From the NCBI RefSeq assembly GCF_020526085.1, contig NZ_CP084874.1:3906001-3970000 (forward strand): DNA of 64,000 bases. The letters are read 5' to 3'. The position numbers were made by a program, and so were the translations under genes. The stretch comes from Klebsiella africana. GTDB taxonomy: Bacteria > Pseudomonadota > Gammaproteobacteria > Enterobacterales > Enterobacteriaceae. Below the pieces are notes generated by a model, which was given only the letters and a program-made list of their open reading frames with translations, did no database searches and had not been told where the DNA came from. Shown here in pieces: positions 29,816-40,988 of the stretch. Within the stretch, counting starts at the first letter, position 1, and the number at the start of each line of letters is the position of its first letter.

Positions 29816-30222
29816 ACCTGCGCCTTGCGATGGCAGCAGCCGGAAAGATTATCGATAATCGGGCACTCCGCGCTGTCGTCGCCAGGGCAGGATTCGGCCA
29901 GCGCCAGCAGGTGCGCGCGCATATTTTGCAGCTCGCGGATATGGTTCTCGATATCCGCCACTTTCTCCAGCGTGCGTTTTTTCACATCGGCGCTGTGCCG
30001 TGACGGGTCGTTGAACAGGGCCACCAGCTCGCGGCACTCTTCCAGGTTAAACCCCACCTGCCGCGCCTGGCGCAGCAGCGTCAGCTCATCGAGATGCTGC
30101 TGACTGTAAGTGCGGTAGCCGTTTTCGCTGCGCAACGGCGGCGTCACCAGCCCCTTCTCTTCGTAAAAACGAATCGCTTTGCTGGTTAAGCCGGTTTTTT
30201 TCGCCACATCGCTGATATTCAT
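29812..30222 (-). CDS. cueR: Copper-responsive MerR-family regulator CueR
   Basis: A 136-aa regulator that senses Cu(I) and activates copA by DNA distortion. It has an N-terminal MerR winged helix ([25 protein letters not shown]), a dimerisation helix, and a metal loop with two cysteines spaced as in CueR (CPGDDSAEC), followed by a CCH-rich tail. It is divergent from copA; the operator lies between the two. Confidence 0.95.
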   Translation of the reverse strand: MNISDVAKKTGLTSKAIRFYEEKGLVTPPLRSENGYRTYSQQHLDELTLLRQARQVGFNLEECRELVALFNDPSRHSADVKKRTLEKVADIENHIRELQNMRAHLLALAESCPGDDSAECPIIDNLSGCCHRKAQV

Positions 30223-30231
30223 TTTTTCTCC

Positions 30232-30262
30232 TTGACCTTCCCCTTGCTGGAAGGTTTAACCT
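30232..30262 (+). promoter_or_regulatory. CueR-dependent copA promoter
   Basis: The -35 element TTGACC (30232-30237) and -10 element TAACCT (30257-30262) are separated by 19 bp, the over-long spacing typical of MerR-family activated promoters. The spacer holds the dyad CCTTCC-N7-GGAAGG (30236-30254), the CueR operator. Confidence 0.9.
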
Positions 30263-30328
30263 TCTTAATACTCGATGAAAGAGTGGGTCTGGTCAATCGT
30301 TGACCGGAAAATTATTCAGGAGTTATTT

Positions 30329-32830
30329 ATGTCTAACACTATCGACCTGACGCTGGATGGCCTCTCCTGCGGCCACTGCGTCAAACGCGTGAAAGAGAGT
30401 CTGGAGCAGCGTCCTGACGTTGAGCAAGCGGAAGTCACCCTCACTGAAGCCCATGTAACGGGCAGCGCCAGCGCGCAAGCGCTGATTGAAACCGTTAAAC
30501 AAGCCGGATACGGCGCGGAGCTCAGCCACCCAAAGGCTAAACCGCTGGCAGAATCATCAATCCCGTCGGAAGCACTGACAGCGGCCACTCCTGAGCTTCC
30601 GGCAGCCCATGACGAAGATGACAGTCAACAGCTGCTGATCAACGGCATGAGCTGCGCCAGCTGCGTCTCCCGGGTACAAAACGCGCTTGCCGCGGTGCCG
30701 GGCGTCTCACAGGCGCGGGTTAACCTGGCGGAACGCACAGCGCTGGTGATGGGCAGTGCGTCCGCCGCAGAATTAGTGCAGGCGGTGGAGAAAGCGGGCT
30801 ACGGCGCGGAGGCGATCGAAGACGATCTGGAACGCCGCGAACGTCAGCAGGAAACTGCCATCGCGACGATGAAGCGTTTTCGCTGGCAGGCGATTGTCGC
30901 CCTGCTGGTCGGCGTGCCGGTGATGGTCTGGGGGATGATCGGCGATAACATGATGGTCAGCGACGACAACCGTTCGCTGTGGCTGGTCATCGGCCTTGTC
31001 ACCCTCGCCGTCATGGTCTTCGCCGGCGGCCACTTCTACCGCAGCGCGTGGAAAAGCCTGAAAAACGGCACCGCCACCATGGATACGTTGGTGGCGCTCG
31101 GCACCGGCGTCGCCTGGCTGTACTCGATGAGCGTCAACCTGTGGCCACAGTGGTTCCCGATGGAAGCCCGCCATCTCTATTACGAAGCCAGCGCAATGAT
31201 TATCGGCCTGATTAACCTCGGCCATATGCTGGAGGCCCGCGCCCGTCAGCGCTCCTCGAAAGCGCTGGAAAAACTGCTCGACCTGACGCCGCCTTCGGCT
31301 CGGGTCGTCACGCCCGAGGGTGAGAAAGATCTGCCGCTCGCGGAAGTTCAGGCCGGCATGACGCTGCGCCTGACTACCGGCGACCGCGTCCCGGTCGACG
31401 GCGTGATAAGCCAGGGCGAAGCCTGGTTTGATGAAGCGATGCTCACCGGCGAACCGGTGCCGCAGCAAAAAGGCGATGGCGATGCTATTCACGCCGGTAC
31501 CGTGATGCAGGATGGCAGCGTGCTGTTTACCGCCAGCGCCGTCGGCAGCCAGACCACGCTGGCACGTATTATCCGCATGGTGCGCCAGGCGCAGAGTAGC
31601 AAACCGGAGATCGGCCAGCTGGCGGATAAAATCTCCGCGGTGTTTGTTCCGGCGGTGGTCGCCATTGCGCTGATCAGCGCCGCGATCTGGTTCTTCTTCG
31701 GCCCGGCGCCGCAGATCGTCTATACCCTGGTCATTGCCACCACGGTACTGATTATCGCCTGTCCGTGCGCCTTAGGCCTGGCGACGCCGATGTCGATTAT
31801 CTCCGGCGTTGGCCGGGCAGCGGAGTACGGTGTGCTGGTGCGCGATGCCGATGCGCTGCAGCGCGCCAGCGAACTCGACACCCTGGTATTCGATAAAACC
31901 GGCACCCTGACCGAAGGCAAGCCGCAGGTGGTGGCGGTGAAAACTTTCGCTGGCGTTGATGAAGCGACTGCTGTCCGTCTTGCCGCCGCGCTGGAGCAGG
32001 GCTCAAGCCATCCGCTGGCGCGAGCGATCCTTGATAAAGCTGCCGATGGCCCATTGCCGGAAGCCAGCGGCTTCCGCACCCTGCGCGGCCTTGGCGTCAG
32101 CGGCGAAGCGGAAGACCATCGCCTGCTGCTCGGCAACCAGGCGCTGCTCAACGAGCAGCATATCAATACCGCCGAGGTGGAAAGCGAGATGACAGCCCAG
32201 GCCTCACGCGGCGCCACGCCGGTGCTGCTGGCTATTGATGGCCAGGCTGCTGCCCTGTTCGCCATTCGCGACCCGCTGCGCGAAGACAGCGTCGACGCCC
32301 TGGCGCGCCTGCATCATCAGGGCTACCGGCTGGTGATGCTCACCGGGGATAACCCCACCACCGCGAAGGCCATCGCCAAAGAAGCGGGCATTGATGAAGT
32401 GATCGCCGGCGTGCTGCCGGACGGTAAAGCCGACGCCATTAAACGGTTGCAGAGCCAGGGGCACAAAGTGGCGATGGTCGGCGACGGCATTAACGACGCC
32501 CCGGCGCTGGCGCAAGCGGATGTCGGGATCGCCATGGGCGGCGGCAGCGATGTCGCTATTGAAACCGCGGCGATCACCCTGATGCGCCATAGCCTCAACG
32601 GCGTGGCCGATGCGCTGGCGATTTCGAAGGCGACCTTACGCAATATGAAGCAGAACCTGCTGGGCGCGTTTGTCTATAACTCGCTGGGTATCCCGATTGC
32701 CGCCGGGATCCTCTGGCCGCTGACCGGCACGCTGCTCAACCCGGTGGTTGCCGGCGCGGCGATGGCGCTGTCATCGATCACCGTGGTCAGTAACGCCAAC
32801 CGCCTGCTGCGCTTTAAACCAAAAGAGTAA
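30329..32830 (+). CDS. copA: Cu(I)-exporting P-type ATPase CopA
   Basis: An 833-aa P1B-ATPase that pumps Cu(I) from cytoplasm to periplasm. Two N-terminal metal-binding domains carry CXXC (C14/C17 in SCGHC and C109/C112 in SCASC). Eight membrane helices follow, with the CPC motif in [11 protein letters not shown], the phosphorylation site DKTGTLTEG, and the hinge [10 protein letters not shown]. The start MSNTIDLTL has AGGAG upstream. A conserved -1 frameshift signal after the first domain can yield a short CopA(Z) chaperone, listed separately. Confidence 0.96.
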   Translation: MSNTIDLTLDGLSCGHCVKRVKESLEQRPDVEQAEVTLTEAHVTGSASAQALIETVKQAGYGAELSHPKAKPLAESSIPSEALTAATPELPAAHDEDDSQQLLINGMSCASCVSRVQNALAAVPGVSQARVNLAERTALVMGSASAAELVQAVEKAGYGAEAIEDDLERRERQQETAIATMKRFRWQAIVALLVGVPVMVWGMIGDNMMVSDDNRSLWLVIGLVTLAVMVFAGGHFYRSAWKSLKNGTATMDTLVALGTGVAWLYSMSVNLWPQWFPMEARHLYYEASAMIIGLINLGHMLEARARQRSSKALEKLLDLTPPSARVVTPEGEKDLPLAEVQAGMTLRLTTGDRVPVDGVISQGEAWFDEAMLTGEPVPQQKGDGDAIHAGTVMQDGSVLFTASAVGSQTTLARIIRMVRQAQSSKPEIGQLADKISAVFVPAVVAIALISAAIWFFFGPAPQIVYTLVIATTVLIIACPCALGLATPMSIISGVGRAAEYGVLVRDADALQRASELDTLVFDKTGTLTEGKPQVVAVKTFAGVDEATAVRLAAALEQGSSHPLARAILDKAADGPLPEASGFRTLRGLGVSGEAEDHRLLLGNQALLNEQHINTAEVESEMTAQASRGATPVLLAIDGQAAALFAIRDPLREDSVDALARLHHQGYRLVMLTGDNPTTAKAIAKEAGIDEVIAGVLPDGKADAIKRLQSQGHKVAMVGDGINDAPALAQADVGIAMGGGSDVAIETAAITLMRHSLNGVADALAISKATLRNMKQNLLGAFVYNSLGIPIAAGILWPLTGTLLNPVVAGAAMALSSITVVSNANRLLRFKPKE
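30529..30540 (+). promoter_or_regulatory. Programmed -1 frameshift signal for CopA(Z)
   Basis: In the zero frame CAC CCA AAG GCT AAA (H67-P68-K69-A70-K71), the heptamer CCCAAAG (30529-30535) is a slip site. After a -1 shift the ribosome reads CCC AAA GGC TAA, adding one Gly and stopping. The product would be a roughly 70-residue protein holding only the first metal-binding domain, as shown for E. coli copA. The heptamer, Gly and stop are all conserved here. Confidence 0.85.
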
Positions 32831-32845
32831 ACGCCATCACATGAA

Positions 32846-32879
32846 ACGGGCGCCGACGTTGTTCGGCGCCCGTTTTTTG
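32846..32879 (+). terminator. copA terminator
   Basis: The hairpin ACGGGCGCCGA...TCGGCGCCCGT is followed by six T. It lies about 20 bp after the copA stop. Confidence 0.92.
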
Positions 32880-32960
32880 CTGAGACAAGAAAAGCCCGCC
32901 GGAAGGGTGACGTGTATCACCATATGCGCTAGCATGAAGTCCTCACACTTCGGAGCGCGT

Positions 32961-33753
32961 ATGGGCCTGTTAAACCGGATAAAAATGCTGTGGCAAGCCG
33001 CCGTCGGCTCGTCTTATTCCTGGCCTGCGATGGATGTCGTCCTGCCCGGCGAACGCTATTTGCACCTCGTCGGCAGTATCCATATGGGCACCCGTGACAT
33101 GGCGCCGCCGCCGGCAAAGCTTCTGAAAAAAATACGTCAGGCCGATGCGTTAATCGTCGAGGCCGATATCAGCGGCAATGAAACCCCGTTTAGCAATCTC
33201 CCCACTTACCCACCGCTGGCGGAACGCCTGAGCGATGCGCAGCTGAGCGAGCTAGAGGCGCGAGCCGGCGAGCTGGGCCTGTCGGTCGGGCTGTTCGACA
33301 GCCAGCCGCTGTGGCAGGTGGCGATGGTCCTGCAGGCCACCCAGGCGCAGAAGCTGGGACTGCGACCGGATTACGGCATCGATTATCAGTTGCTGATGGC
33401 CGCCCGCGAGAGCAACATAAGGGTGATGGAGCTGGAAGGCGCCGACAGCCAAATCGCGCTGCTGCGCGATCTGCCCGACGGCGGAATGGCCCTGCTGGAA
33501 GATACACTGACCCACTGGCGCACCAATGCTCGTTTACTGCAGGTGATGATTGGCTGGTGGTTGGAGCAACCGCCGTCGCGCGGTGCGGTATCGCTGCCGA
33601 CGACCTTCAGCCAGTCTTTATATGATGTGCTGATGCACCAGCGCAATCTCGCCTGGCGCGAGACGCTACTGGCCCTGCCACCGGGGCGCTACGTGGTTGC
33701 CGTCGGCGCGCTGCATCTGTATGGCGAAGGGAATCTGCCGGATATGCTGACAT

Positions 33754-33755
<2 letters not shown>
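32961..33755 (+). CDS. ybaP: TraB/GumN family protein YbaP
   Basis: A 264-aa protein, the same length as E. coli YbaP, of the TraB/GumN family, whose members are putative metallopeptidase-like (TIKI-related) proteins. Seen: the GSIHMGTRDM motif near residue 37 and the C-terminal VAVGALHLYGEGNLPDML motif, both with the conserved His. The function is not established. The start MGLLNRIKM was chosen over an in-frame extension from 32748 inside copA. The ChiX sRNA overlaps its stop codon on the other strand. Confidence 0.92.
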
Positions 33756-34436
<681 letters not shown>

Positions 34437-34530
34437 GCGCACCATCCCGGATAGCGGCGCACGCGCCTTATCCGTGTTAGCCAATTCGTAGCCCCGGTAA
34501 GCGTAGCGCCACCGGGGAAATAGCCAACCT
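34437..34530. repeat. REP/BIME-type palindromic repeats
   Basis: Between convergent ybaK and ushA lie the unit ATCCCGGATAGCGGCGC...GCCTTATCCG (about 34444-34473) and the unit CCCCGGTAAGCGTAGCGCCACCGGGG (about 34491-34516). The second copies, with two changes, the REP unit at 19980-20005. Confidence 0.8.
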
Positions 34531-34541
34531 GAAGCCCGGGC

Positions 34542-36194
34542 TTACTGCCAGCTCACCTCGCCTTTCGGCTCGTAGGCCGCGGCATCCAGCGGCGAGTTCT
34601 TCTCGATATACTCTTTCAGCACTTCGGCATCGATAAAGCCGGTATTCACATACCCGGGTTTATCGGCAATGTTCGGGTAGCCATCGCCGCCGGTGGCGTT
34701 AAAGCTCAGCGTCGCCATCCGATAGGTCTTCGCCGGGTCCACCGGTTCGCCTTTGATTTTCAGATCGTTCAGCTTGCCATCTTTGGCCACGAAGCTGACG
34801 TTGGCAAACTGCGGATAGGCGCCGGAATCCGGCTTCATCTGCGCGACGGCGGTCAGGTAATCCACCACCTCCTTGCCGCTCATATCGACATAGGTTAGCA
34901 CATTGCCGAACGGCTGGACCTTCATCACATCCTTGTAGGTGATATCGCCCGCCTCGATGGAGTCGCGGATCCCGCCGCCGCTCATCACCGCGAAATCTGC
35001 GTTGCTGCGCGCCATTTGCGCCGCCAACAGCAGATGGCCCATATTGGTCTGCACAAAGCGCACTTTACTGCGGTCGCCCTCCAGATGACCATTCACGCTG
35101 CCGATTTTGACCTGCAGTTGCGCCTTGCCTTTGTTCTGGAACGGCGTCAGCAGTGACATCATCTGCGGGTTCTCGGCGATCTGCGGCGTATACAGCACCC
35201 GCTCGCTTTGGCCGTTATCGTAAGTCACTTTTTTCTTCAGGTTGACCGGGATCAGCTGATAGTGCACCAGCTTCATCTCGCCGTTGCGGAACTCAAAATC
35301 GGCGCGGCCGACGTATTTGCCCCACTCGTGCGCCTGGACGATCCAGATGCCGTTCTGACGATCCGGGGCGCACGGCGTTCCTGGCACATAGTCGACCTGC
35401 TTTTTATTTTCCGACGCCATGCATACCGGATCCTGCGAGTGGCCGCCGACGATCATCGCCAGCGATCCCGCAGGTAAACTCCGCGCCATTTCCACGTCGC
35501 CCGGCGCGTTAGAGCCGTGGTTGCCATTGTCGTAATGGCCCATATGGGTGGTGGCCAGGATCACGTCAGGTTTTTCGTTCTGCTGCAGCTCCTGGATCAC
35601 CAGCTTCGCCTCTTCCGCCGGTTTGCGGAATTCTATATCGGTGAAATATTCCGGATTGCCAATCTTGGCCGTATCGTCGGTGGTTAAACCAATCACCGCG
35701 ATTTTCAGCCCACCGCGCTTAAACAGCGCCCAGGGTTTGAACAGCCGTTCGCCGGTGCTTTTCTGATAAATATTGGCTGACAGGAACGGGAACTTGGCCC
35801 ACTTCTCCTGCTGGCGCAGCACGCTCAGCGGATTATCAAATTCATGGTTACCCACCGCCATCGCGTCGTAGCCGATCAGGTTCATGCCGCGAAAATCGGG
35901 CTCTGCATCCTGTAAATCTGACTCCGGCACGCCAGTATTAATATCGCCGCCGGATAACAGCAGGACACTCCCCCCTTCCGCCGCTACCTCTTTGCGGATG
36001 CCATCGACCAGCGTTTTCTGCGCCGCCAGACCATATTCGCCGTAGTCATTGCGCCAGAAATGGCCATGGTGATCGTTGGTGTGCAGGATGGTAATTTTAT
36101 AGGTTTTATCCTGCTCATAGGCCTGCGCGGACAGGCTGCCCAGCGATAAGGCGGCAAATAACGCCAGCGCTACGCTGTGTTTGAAATAATGCAT
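34542..36194 (-). CDS. ushA: UDP-sugar hydrolase / 5'-nucleotidase UshA
   Basis: A periplasmic metallophosphoesterase of 550 aa with signal peptide MHYFKHSVALALFAALSLGSLSAQA. It hydrolyses UDP-glucose and 5'-nucleotides for salvage. The dimetal-site motifs are intact: HTNDHHGHF, SGGDINTG, GNHEFDN, THMGHYDNG and VGGHSQDP. The C-terminal domain has the nucleotide-binding SFNATGGDGYPN segment. It is monocistronic and divergent from fsr. Confidence 0.96.
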   Translation of the reverse strand: MHYFKHSVALALFAALSLGSLSAQAYEQDKTYKITILHTNDHHGHFWRNDYGEYGLAAQKTLVDGIRKEVAAEGGSVLLLSGGDINTGVPESDLQDAEPDFRGMNLIGYDAMAVGNHEFDNPLSVLRQQEKWAKFPFLSANIYQKSTGERLFKPWALFKRGGLKIAVIGLTTDDTAKIGNPEYFTDIEFRKPAEEAKLVIQELQQNEKPDVILATTHMGHYDNGNHGSNAPGDVEMARSLPAGSLAMIVGGHSQDPVCMASENKKQVDYVPGTPCAPDRQNGIWIVQAHEWGKYVGRADFEFRNGEMKLVHYQLIPVNLKKKVTYDNGQSERVLYTPQIAENPQMMSLLTPFQNKGKAQLQVKIGSVNGHLEGDRSKVRFVQTNMGHLLLAAQMARSNADFAVMSGGGIRDSIEAGDITYKDVMKVQPFGNVLTYVDMSGKEVVDYLTAVAQMKPDSGAYPQFANVSFVAKDGKLNDLKIKGEPVDPAKTYRMATLSFNATGGDGYPNIADKPGYVNTGFIDAEVLKEYIEKNSPLDAAAYEPKGEVSWQ

Positions 36195-36463
36195 GCTTCA
36201 CTCCCTGACTTAATCCCAAGTGCCGAAAGTATAGCGAGTTAGTCGCGTTGACAAATATGTTTTCAGAATTGCGACTTCCTTCAAACCTTATCAGCAGGTA
36301 TGTTAGTTGGATAATAATTCCACCTGCATCCTCTATACGCCTTCGCGTTGTATGACATTGCGTCTGCCCGTTGGTCATATTTCCCATGTAGTAGCCGGGA
36401 AAATCAGGGCCGTCTCCATGGCGTACAAATGACGAAAGCTATATAAAAAAGTGACGTGAACCT

Positions 36464-37684
36464 ATGGCAATCAATCAGACCGCTCAACCCCTGTCCGGCC
36501 CCGCTGCGCCGCCGCAAAAAGCACGCACCTCGTTTGGCATCTTAGGCGCGATCAGCCTGTCCCATTTGCTTAACGATATGATCCAGTCGCTTATTCTCGC
36601 TATCTACCCGCTGCTGCAGGCGGAGTTCTCCCTCACCTTCGTGCAGATCGGGATGATCACCCTCACCTTCCAGCTGACTTCATCGCTATTCCAGCCAGTG
36701 ATTGGCTACATCACCGACAAACGCTCGATGCCGTGGTCGCTGCCGGTGGGCATGTGCTTCACCCTCTGTGGTTTGATTCTCCTGGCGCTGGCCGGCAGCT
36801 TCGGCATGGTGCTGCTGGCTGCCGCGCTGGTGGGTACCGGCTCCTCGGTTTTCCATCCGGAATCATCCCGCGTGGCGCGGATGGCCTCTGGCGGCCGTCA
36901 CGGCCTGGCCCAGTCGCTGTTCCAGGTCGGCGGCAACTTCGGCAGCTCGCTTGGCCCATTGCTGGCGGCGGTGATTATCGCTCCCTATGGCAAAGGTAAC
37001 GTCGCCTGGTTCGTGTTGGCCGCCCTGCTGGCTATCGTCGTGCTGTCGCAAATCAGCCGCTGGTATGCCGCGCAGCACCGAATGAATAAGGGCAAACCGA
37101 AGCCGGCGATCGTTAATCCGCTGCCGCGCAATAAGGTGATTCTGGCGGTAGGTATTCTGCTGATGCTGATTTTCTCGAAATATTTCTATATGGCCAGTAT
37201 CAGCAGCTATTACACCTTTTATCTGATGCATAAGTTCGGATTATCGGTGCAAAATGCCCAGCTTCATCTGTTTGCCTTCCTGTTCGCGGTTGCTGCCGGG
37301 ACGGTGATTGGCGGGCCTGTTGGCGATAAGATTGGCCGAAAATATGTTATTTGGGGCTCTATCCTCGGCGTGGCGCCGTTTACCCTCGTTTTACCCTACG
37401 CCAGCCTTGAATGGACGGGGATTTTGACGGTGATTATTGGTTTTATCCTCGCCTCGGCCTTTTCCGCAATTCTGGTCTATGCACAAGAGCTGCTGCCGGG
37501 CCGAATCGGCATGGTTTCTGGGCTGTTCTTCGGCTTCGCCTTTGGCATGGGGGGCCTCGGCGCCGCAGTGCTGGGCCTGTTGGCGGATCATACCAGCATC
37601 GATCTGGTGTATAAAATCTGTGCCTTCCTGCCCCTGCTGGGTTTCCTGACGATATTTCTTCCTGATAACCGGCAAAAAGCCTGA
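36464..37684 (+). CDS. fsr: MFS efflux protein Fsr (fosmidomycin resistance)
   Basis: A 406-aa major facilitator with 12 predicted helices and a central cytoplasmic loop (YAAQHRMNKGKPKPAIVNP). Matches E. coli Fsr, which exports fosmidomycin when overproduced; the natural substrate is unknown. The MFS signature between TM2 and TM3 reads GYITDKRSMPW. A hairpin follows the stop. It is divergent from ushA. Confidence 0.93.
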   Translation: MAINQTAQPLSGPAAPPQKARTSFGILGAISLSHLLNDMIQSLILAIYPLLQAEFSLTFVQIGMITLTFQLTSSLFQPVIGYITDKRSMPWSLPVGMCFTLCGLILLALAGSFGMVLLAAALVGTGSSVFHPESSRVARMASGGRHGLAQSLFQVGGNFGSSLGPLLAAVIIAPYGKGNVAWFVLAALLAIVVLSQISRWYAAQHRMNKGKPKPAIVNPLPRNKVILAVGILLMLIFSKYFYMASISSYYTFYLMHKFGLSVQNAQLHLFAFLFAVAAGTVIGGPVGDKIGRKYVIWGSILGVAPFTLVLPYASLEWTGILTVIIGFILASAFSAILVYAQELLPGRIGMVSGLFFGFAFGMGGLGAAVLGLLADHTSIDLVYKICAFLPLLGFLTIFLPDNRQKA

Positions 37685-37689
37685 TTATC

Positions 37690-37718
37690 CGGCGGCCAAA
37701 GTGCAACTCTGGCCGCCG
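37690..37718 (+). terminator. fsr terminator hairpin
   Basis: The arms CGGCGGCCA (37690-37698) and TGGCCGCCG (37710-37718) lie just after the fsr stop. Only a short TT follows, so the strength is uncertain. Confidence 0.6.
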
Positions 37719-37909
37719 TTAACCCTTGTGCCATCAGCCTGATACACGGTTTCCCCCCACCATTTTCCCTTCTGTGCCTTTTGGCAGGCTAATTCCATTT
37801 TTTTACACAATTCAAGAATTATTCATAAACAAAGTGAACGTTTTTGTCATAAACTATTACCCGGATAGGGTAGCAAAATGGACCGATACACCACTGGAAA
37901 GGAGACGGA

Positions 37910-39586
37910 ATGCACCACGCAACACCGCTTATCACCACCATTGTCGGCGGCCTCGTGCTCGCCTTTATTCTCGGCATGATTGCCAATAAGCTACGTATTT
38001 CTCCTCTGGTGGGATATCTCTTAGCGGGCGTGCTGGCCGGACCTTTCACCCCTGGCTTTGTTGCTGACACCAAACTGGCTCCGGAACTGGCAGAACTCGG
38101 CGTGATCCTGCTGATGTTCGGCGTCGGGCTGCATTTTTCCCTCAAGGATCTGATGGCGGTAAAGTCGATCGCCATTCCCGGGGCCATCGCCCAGATAGCC
38201 GTGGCGACGCTGTTGGGTATGGCACTCTCCGCCGCCCTTGGCTGGTCGCTGATGACCGGCATCGTCTTTGGCCTGTGTCTCTCCACCGCCAGTACCGTGG
38301 TGCTACTGCGCGCCCTCGAGGAGCGACAGCTGATTGACAGTCAGCGCGGGCAGATTGCCATCGGCTGGCTGATTGTGGAAGACCTGGTGATGGTCCTGAC
38401 GCTGGTCCTGCTGCCGGCGATTGCTGGCATGGCGGAGAAAGGCAACGTCGGCTTCGCCTCTCTGGCTCTCGACCTCGGGATCACCATTGGTAAAGTGGTG
38501 GCCTTTATCGCCATCATGATGCTGGTCGGCCGTCGACTGGTGCCGTGGATCATGTCGCGCAGCGCGGCCACCGGCTCACGTGAGCTGTTCACCCTGTCGG
38601 TGTTGGCCCTGGCGCTAGGCATCGCCTTCGGCGCGGTGGAGTTGTTTGATGTCTCCTTCGCCCTTGGCGCCTTCTTCGCCGGTATGGTGCTTAACGAATC
38701 CGAGCTCAGCCACCGCGCCGCCCATGACACCCTGCCGCTGCGCGACGCCTTTGCGGTGCTGTTCTTTGTCTCCGTCGGCATGCTGTTTGACCCGATGGTA
38801 CTGGTCCAGCAGCCGCTGGCGGTGCTGGCGACGCTGGCGATTATCATCTTTGGTAAATCCGCGGCCGCCTTTTTCCTTGTGCGAATGTTTGGCCACTCAC
38901 CACGTACCGCGCTGACCATTGCCGCCAGCCTGGCGCAGATCGGTGAGTTCGCCTTTATTCTCGCCGGCCTGGGAATGGCGCTTAACCTGCTGCCGCAGGC
39001 CGGACAAAATCTGGTGCTGGCCGGGGCAATCATCTCGATTATGCTCAACCCGGTGCTGTTCACCCTGCTGGAGAAATATCTCGATAAAACCGAAACCCTC
39101 GACGAGCAGACGCTGGAAGAGGTCCTGGAGGATGAGAAGCAAGTGCCGGTGGATATCTGCAACCACGCGCTGCTGGTCGGCTTCGGCCGCGTCGGCAGCC
39201 TGTTGGGCGAGAAGCTAATGGCCCAGGGGATCCCGCTGGTGGTGGTTGAGACCTCGCGCACCCGCGTGGATGAGCTACGCGAGCGCGGGATCAGCGCGGT
39301 GCTCGGCAATGCCGCCAATGAAGAGATCATGGAGCTGGCGCATCTCGACTGCGCCCGCTGGCTGCTGCTGACGATCCCTAACGGCTACGAGGCCGGTGAG
39401 ATTGTCGCTTCCGCACGGGAAAAATGTCCAAATATCGAGATTATCGCCCGCGCCCATTACGATGACGAAGTGGACTACATTATCGATCGCGGGGCCAATC
39501 AGGTGGTGATGGGCGAACGGGAAATTGCCCGCGCCATGCTGCGGCTTCTGGAAACGCCACCCGCCGGCGAAGTCGTCACCGGCTGA
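37910..39586 (+). CDS. ybaL: CPA2 monovalent cation:proton antiporter YbaL
   Basis: A 558-aa protein of the KefB/KefC type. About 12 to 13 membrane helices (residues 1-385) include the antiporter motif LLMFGVGLHFSLKDL and a later ALGAFFAGMVLNESELS. A C-terminal RCK_N/TrkA-N domain begins near 418 with the NAD-binding loop LLVGFGRVGSLLG. The E. coli protein is poorly characterised; exchange of K+ or Na+ for protons is inferred from the family. It is convergent with gsk. Confidence 0.93.
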   Translation: MHHATPLITTIVGGLVLAFILGMIANKLRISPLVGYLLAGVLAGPFTPGFVADTKLAPELAELGVILLMFGVGLHFSLKDLMAVKSIAIPGAIAQIAVATLLGMALSAALGWSLMTGIVFGLCLSTASTVVLLRALEERQLIDSQRGQIAIGWLIVEDLVMVLTLVLLPAIAGMAEKGNVGFASLALDLGITIGKVVAFIAIMMLVGRRLVPWIMSRSAATGSRELFTLSVLALALGIAFGAVELFDVSFALGAFFAGMVLNESELSHRAAHDTLPLRDAFAVLFFVSVGMLFDPMVLVQQPLAVLATLAIIIFGKSAAAFFLVRMFGHSPRTALTIAASLAQIGEFAFILAGLGMALNLLPQAGQNLVLAGAIISIMLNPVLFTLLEKYLDKTETLDEQTLEEVLEDEKQVPVDICNHALLVGFGRVGSLLGEKLMAQGIPLVVVETSRTRVDELRERGISAVLGNAANEEIMELAHLDCARWLLLTIPNGYEAGEIVASAREKCPNIEIIARAHYDDEVDYIIDRGANQVVMGEREIARAMLRLLETPPAGEVVTG

Positions 39587-39593
39587 TGTACTG

Positions 39594-39614
39594 CCCTCTC
39601 CCGTTGGGAGAGGG
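39594..39614. terminator. Hairpin between convergent ybaL and gsk
   Basis: The sequence CCCTCTCCC-GTT-GGGAGAGGG forms a perfect stem between the two stops. The same CCTCTCCC/GGGAGAGG core occurs in the repeats at 42873-43137, so it may be a dispersed palindromic element doubling as a terminator. Confidence 0.7.
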
Positions 39615-39620
39615 ACGCGC

Positions 39621-40925
39621 TTACCGATCCCAGTACGCCTCTTCCAGGCTGTCCTCACGCTCCGGCAGGCCGCGGGTTAAACGCGGCGAGTGCTGGTTCA
39701 GCACCTGATAGCTCACGCGGTTGGCATATTTACACACCTGCGCCAGCGAGGAGTAGGTCAGCCATTTGCATTTGTGCTTGCTGGAGTTGGGGACGTTATT
39801 GCGGTGGTAGTTATTGGCGGTGATGTCGTGCAGCAGCGCCGCCAGCGCGCCGTCGCCTGCGCCGTTGGTGTTCATGATCTTCTCGGGGCCGCCCATATAG
39901 GGAGCGATATGGGAATAAATGCGCCGCGGATTAACGCAATCCTGGTGGCGCATCGCGCGGCTGAATTCAAACTGGTTAAACTCCGGGATCGCCCCCGGCA
40001 GCAGCGGATGCTGGGTTTTCCGCTTCGCCTCTTCTTCGGTAAAGCCCGCCATATACAGCCCCGCCGGTCCGGCAGTGCACAGCACCAGGTCAACCCAGTC
40101 CAGCGCTTTATCCGCCGCCGACAGCGGATCGGCAAGGCCAGTCAGGGCTTCCCCTTCTTCTTCATTCATCGCCAGAATAGAGACATGTTCCTGGAGGAAC
40201 TGCTGCCACCACGCCGGGTTATCGGCAATCACGTATTTGGTTCCGAGGGTTAGCACCACCGGCACATCATGCTTTTTGGCATACTCGATGGCTTTCATCG
40301 TCGCGTCCGGCATTGGCTCGCCCGGCTTGCAGCGTACCAGGTAGGAGGTCAGCACCAGCGCCGAGGCGCCGGCGATCACCGCTTCCGGAATGCTTTCCGG
40401 GCGCAGCTTATTCATGTGGCCCGGGCTGATGGCGAAGGTGCGCTCGCCGCTGTCACCGATCAGGGTAAAGCAGCGGCCAATGGCGCCGTCGACGCCCTGC
40501 AGATAGTTCAGATCGGTGCGACTGGAGGTATTGCACAGGTAACGATAGGCATAACCGCCGATTTCAATATTACTGCACATCACGCCAAGCAGCACCGAGC
40601 GATCGTCCGCCAGCACCGAGTAGTTGTGCATGGTATTGCCGATGGTGCCGCCGGCAAACTGATGGGTAATGAGATTGTTGCGCACCAGCTCCTGGTACAG
40701 CGCCTCGGCGACGTCATCTTCAATCACCAGCGAATGGCCCGCGCTCAGGCCATAGCGCACGATAAACGCCTCATCTACCTTCGCTTCGATATCCACCAGC
40801 GTCTGGTCGATACCGACCACCCAGGAGACGCTGGATTCATTCTCCGGCTGAATTTGCTGGAGCAGCGGGTCGCGGGCGTTAACGGGAAAATAGTGTTTGG
40901 ATTTGCGTTTACCGGGGAATTTCAT
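39621..40925 (-). CDS. gsk: Inosine-guanosine kinase
   Basis: A 434-aa PfkB-family kinase that phosphorylates inosine and guanosine for purine salvage. The PfkB signature is visible as TNGAGDGALAALLHD, with the catalytic Asp and anion hole, and the N-terminal GGTIGNTMHNYSVL corresponds to the substrate-binding glycine pair. Its length equals E. coli Gsk. It is followed by hemH upstream in the same direction, about 60 bp apart; E. coli has aes near here, which is absent. Confidence 0.95.
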   Translation of the reverse strand: MKFPGKRKSKHYFPVNARDPLLQQIQPENESSVSWVVGIDQTLVDIEAKVDEAFIVRYGLSAGHSLVIEDDVAEALYQELVRNNLITHQFAGGTIGNTMHNYSVLADDRSVLLGVMCSNIEIGGYAYRYLCNTSSRTDLNYLQGVDGAIGRCFTLIGDSGERTFAISPGHMNKLRPESIPEAVIAGASALVLTSYLVRCKPGEPMPDATMKAIEYAKKHDVPVVLTLGTKYVIADNPAWWQQFLQEHVSILAMNEEEGEALTGLADPLSAADKALDWVDLVLCTAGPAGLYMAGFTEEEAKRKTQHPLLPGAIPEFNQFEFSRAMRHQDCVNPRRIYSHIAPYMGGPEKIMNTNGAGDGALAALLHDITANNYHRNNVPNSSKHKCKWLTYSSLAQVCKYANRVSYQVLNQHSPRLTRGLPEREDSLEEAYWDR

Positions 40926-40988
40926 AGTGGCGCTTAAATAACAGGGAACAAGCGGGAAATAGTAGCATATTTCCCGCCCTGCGCGCGA

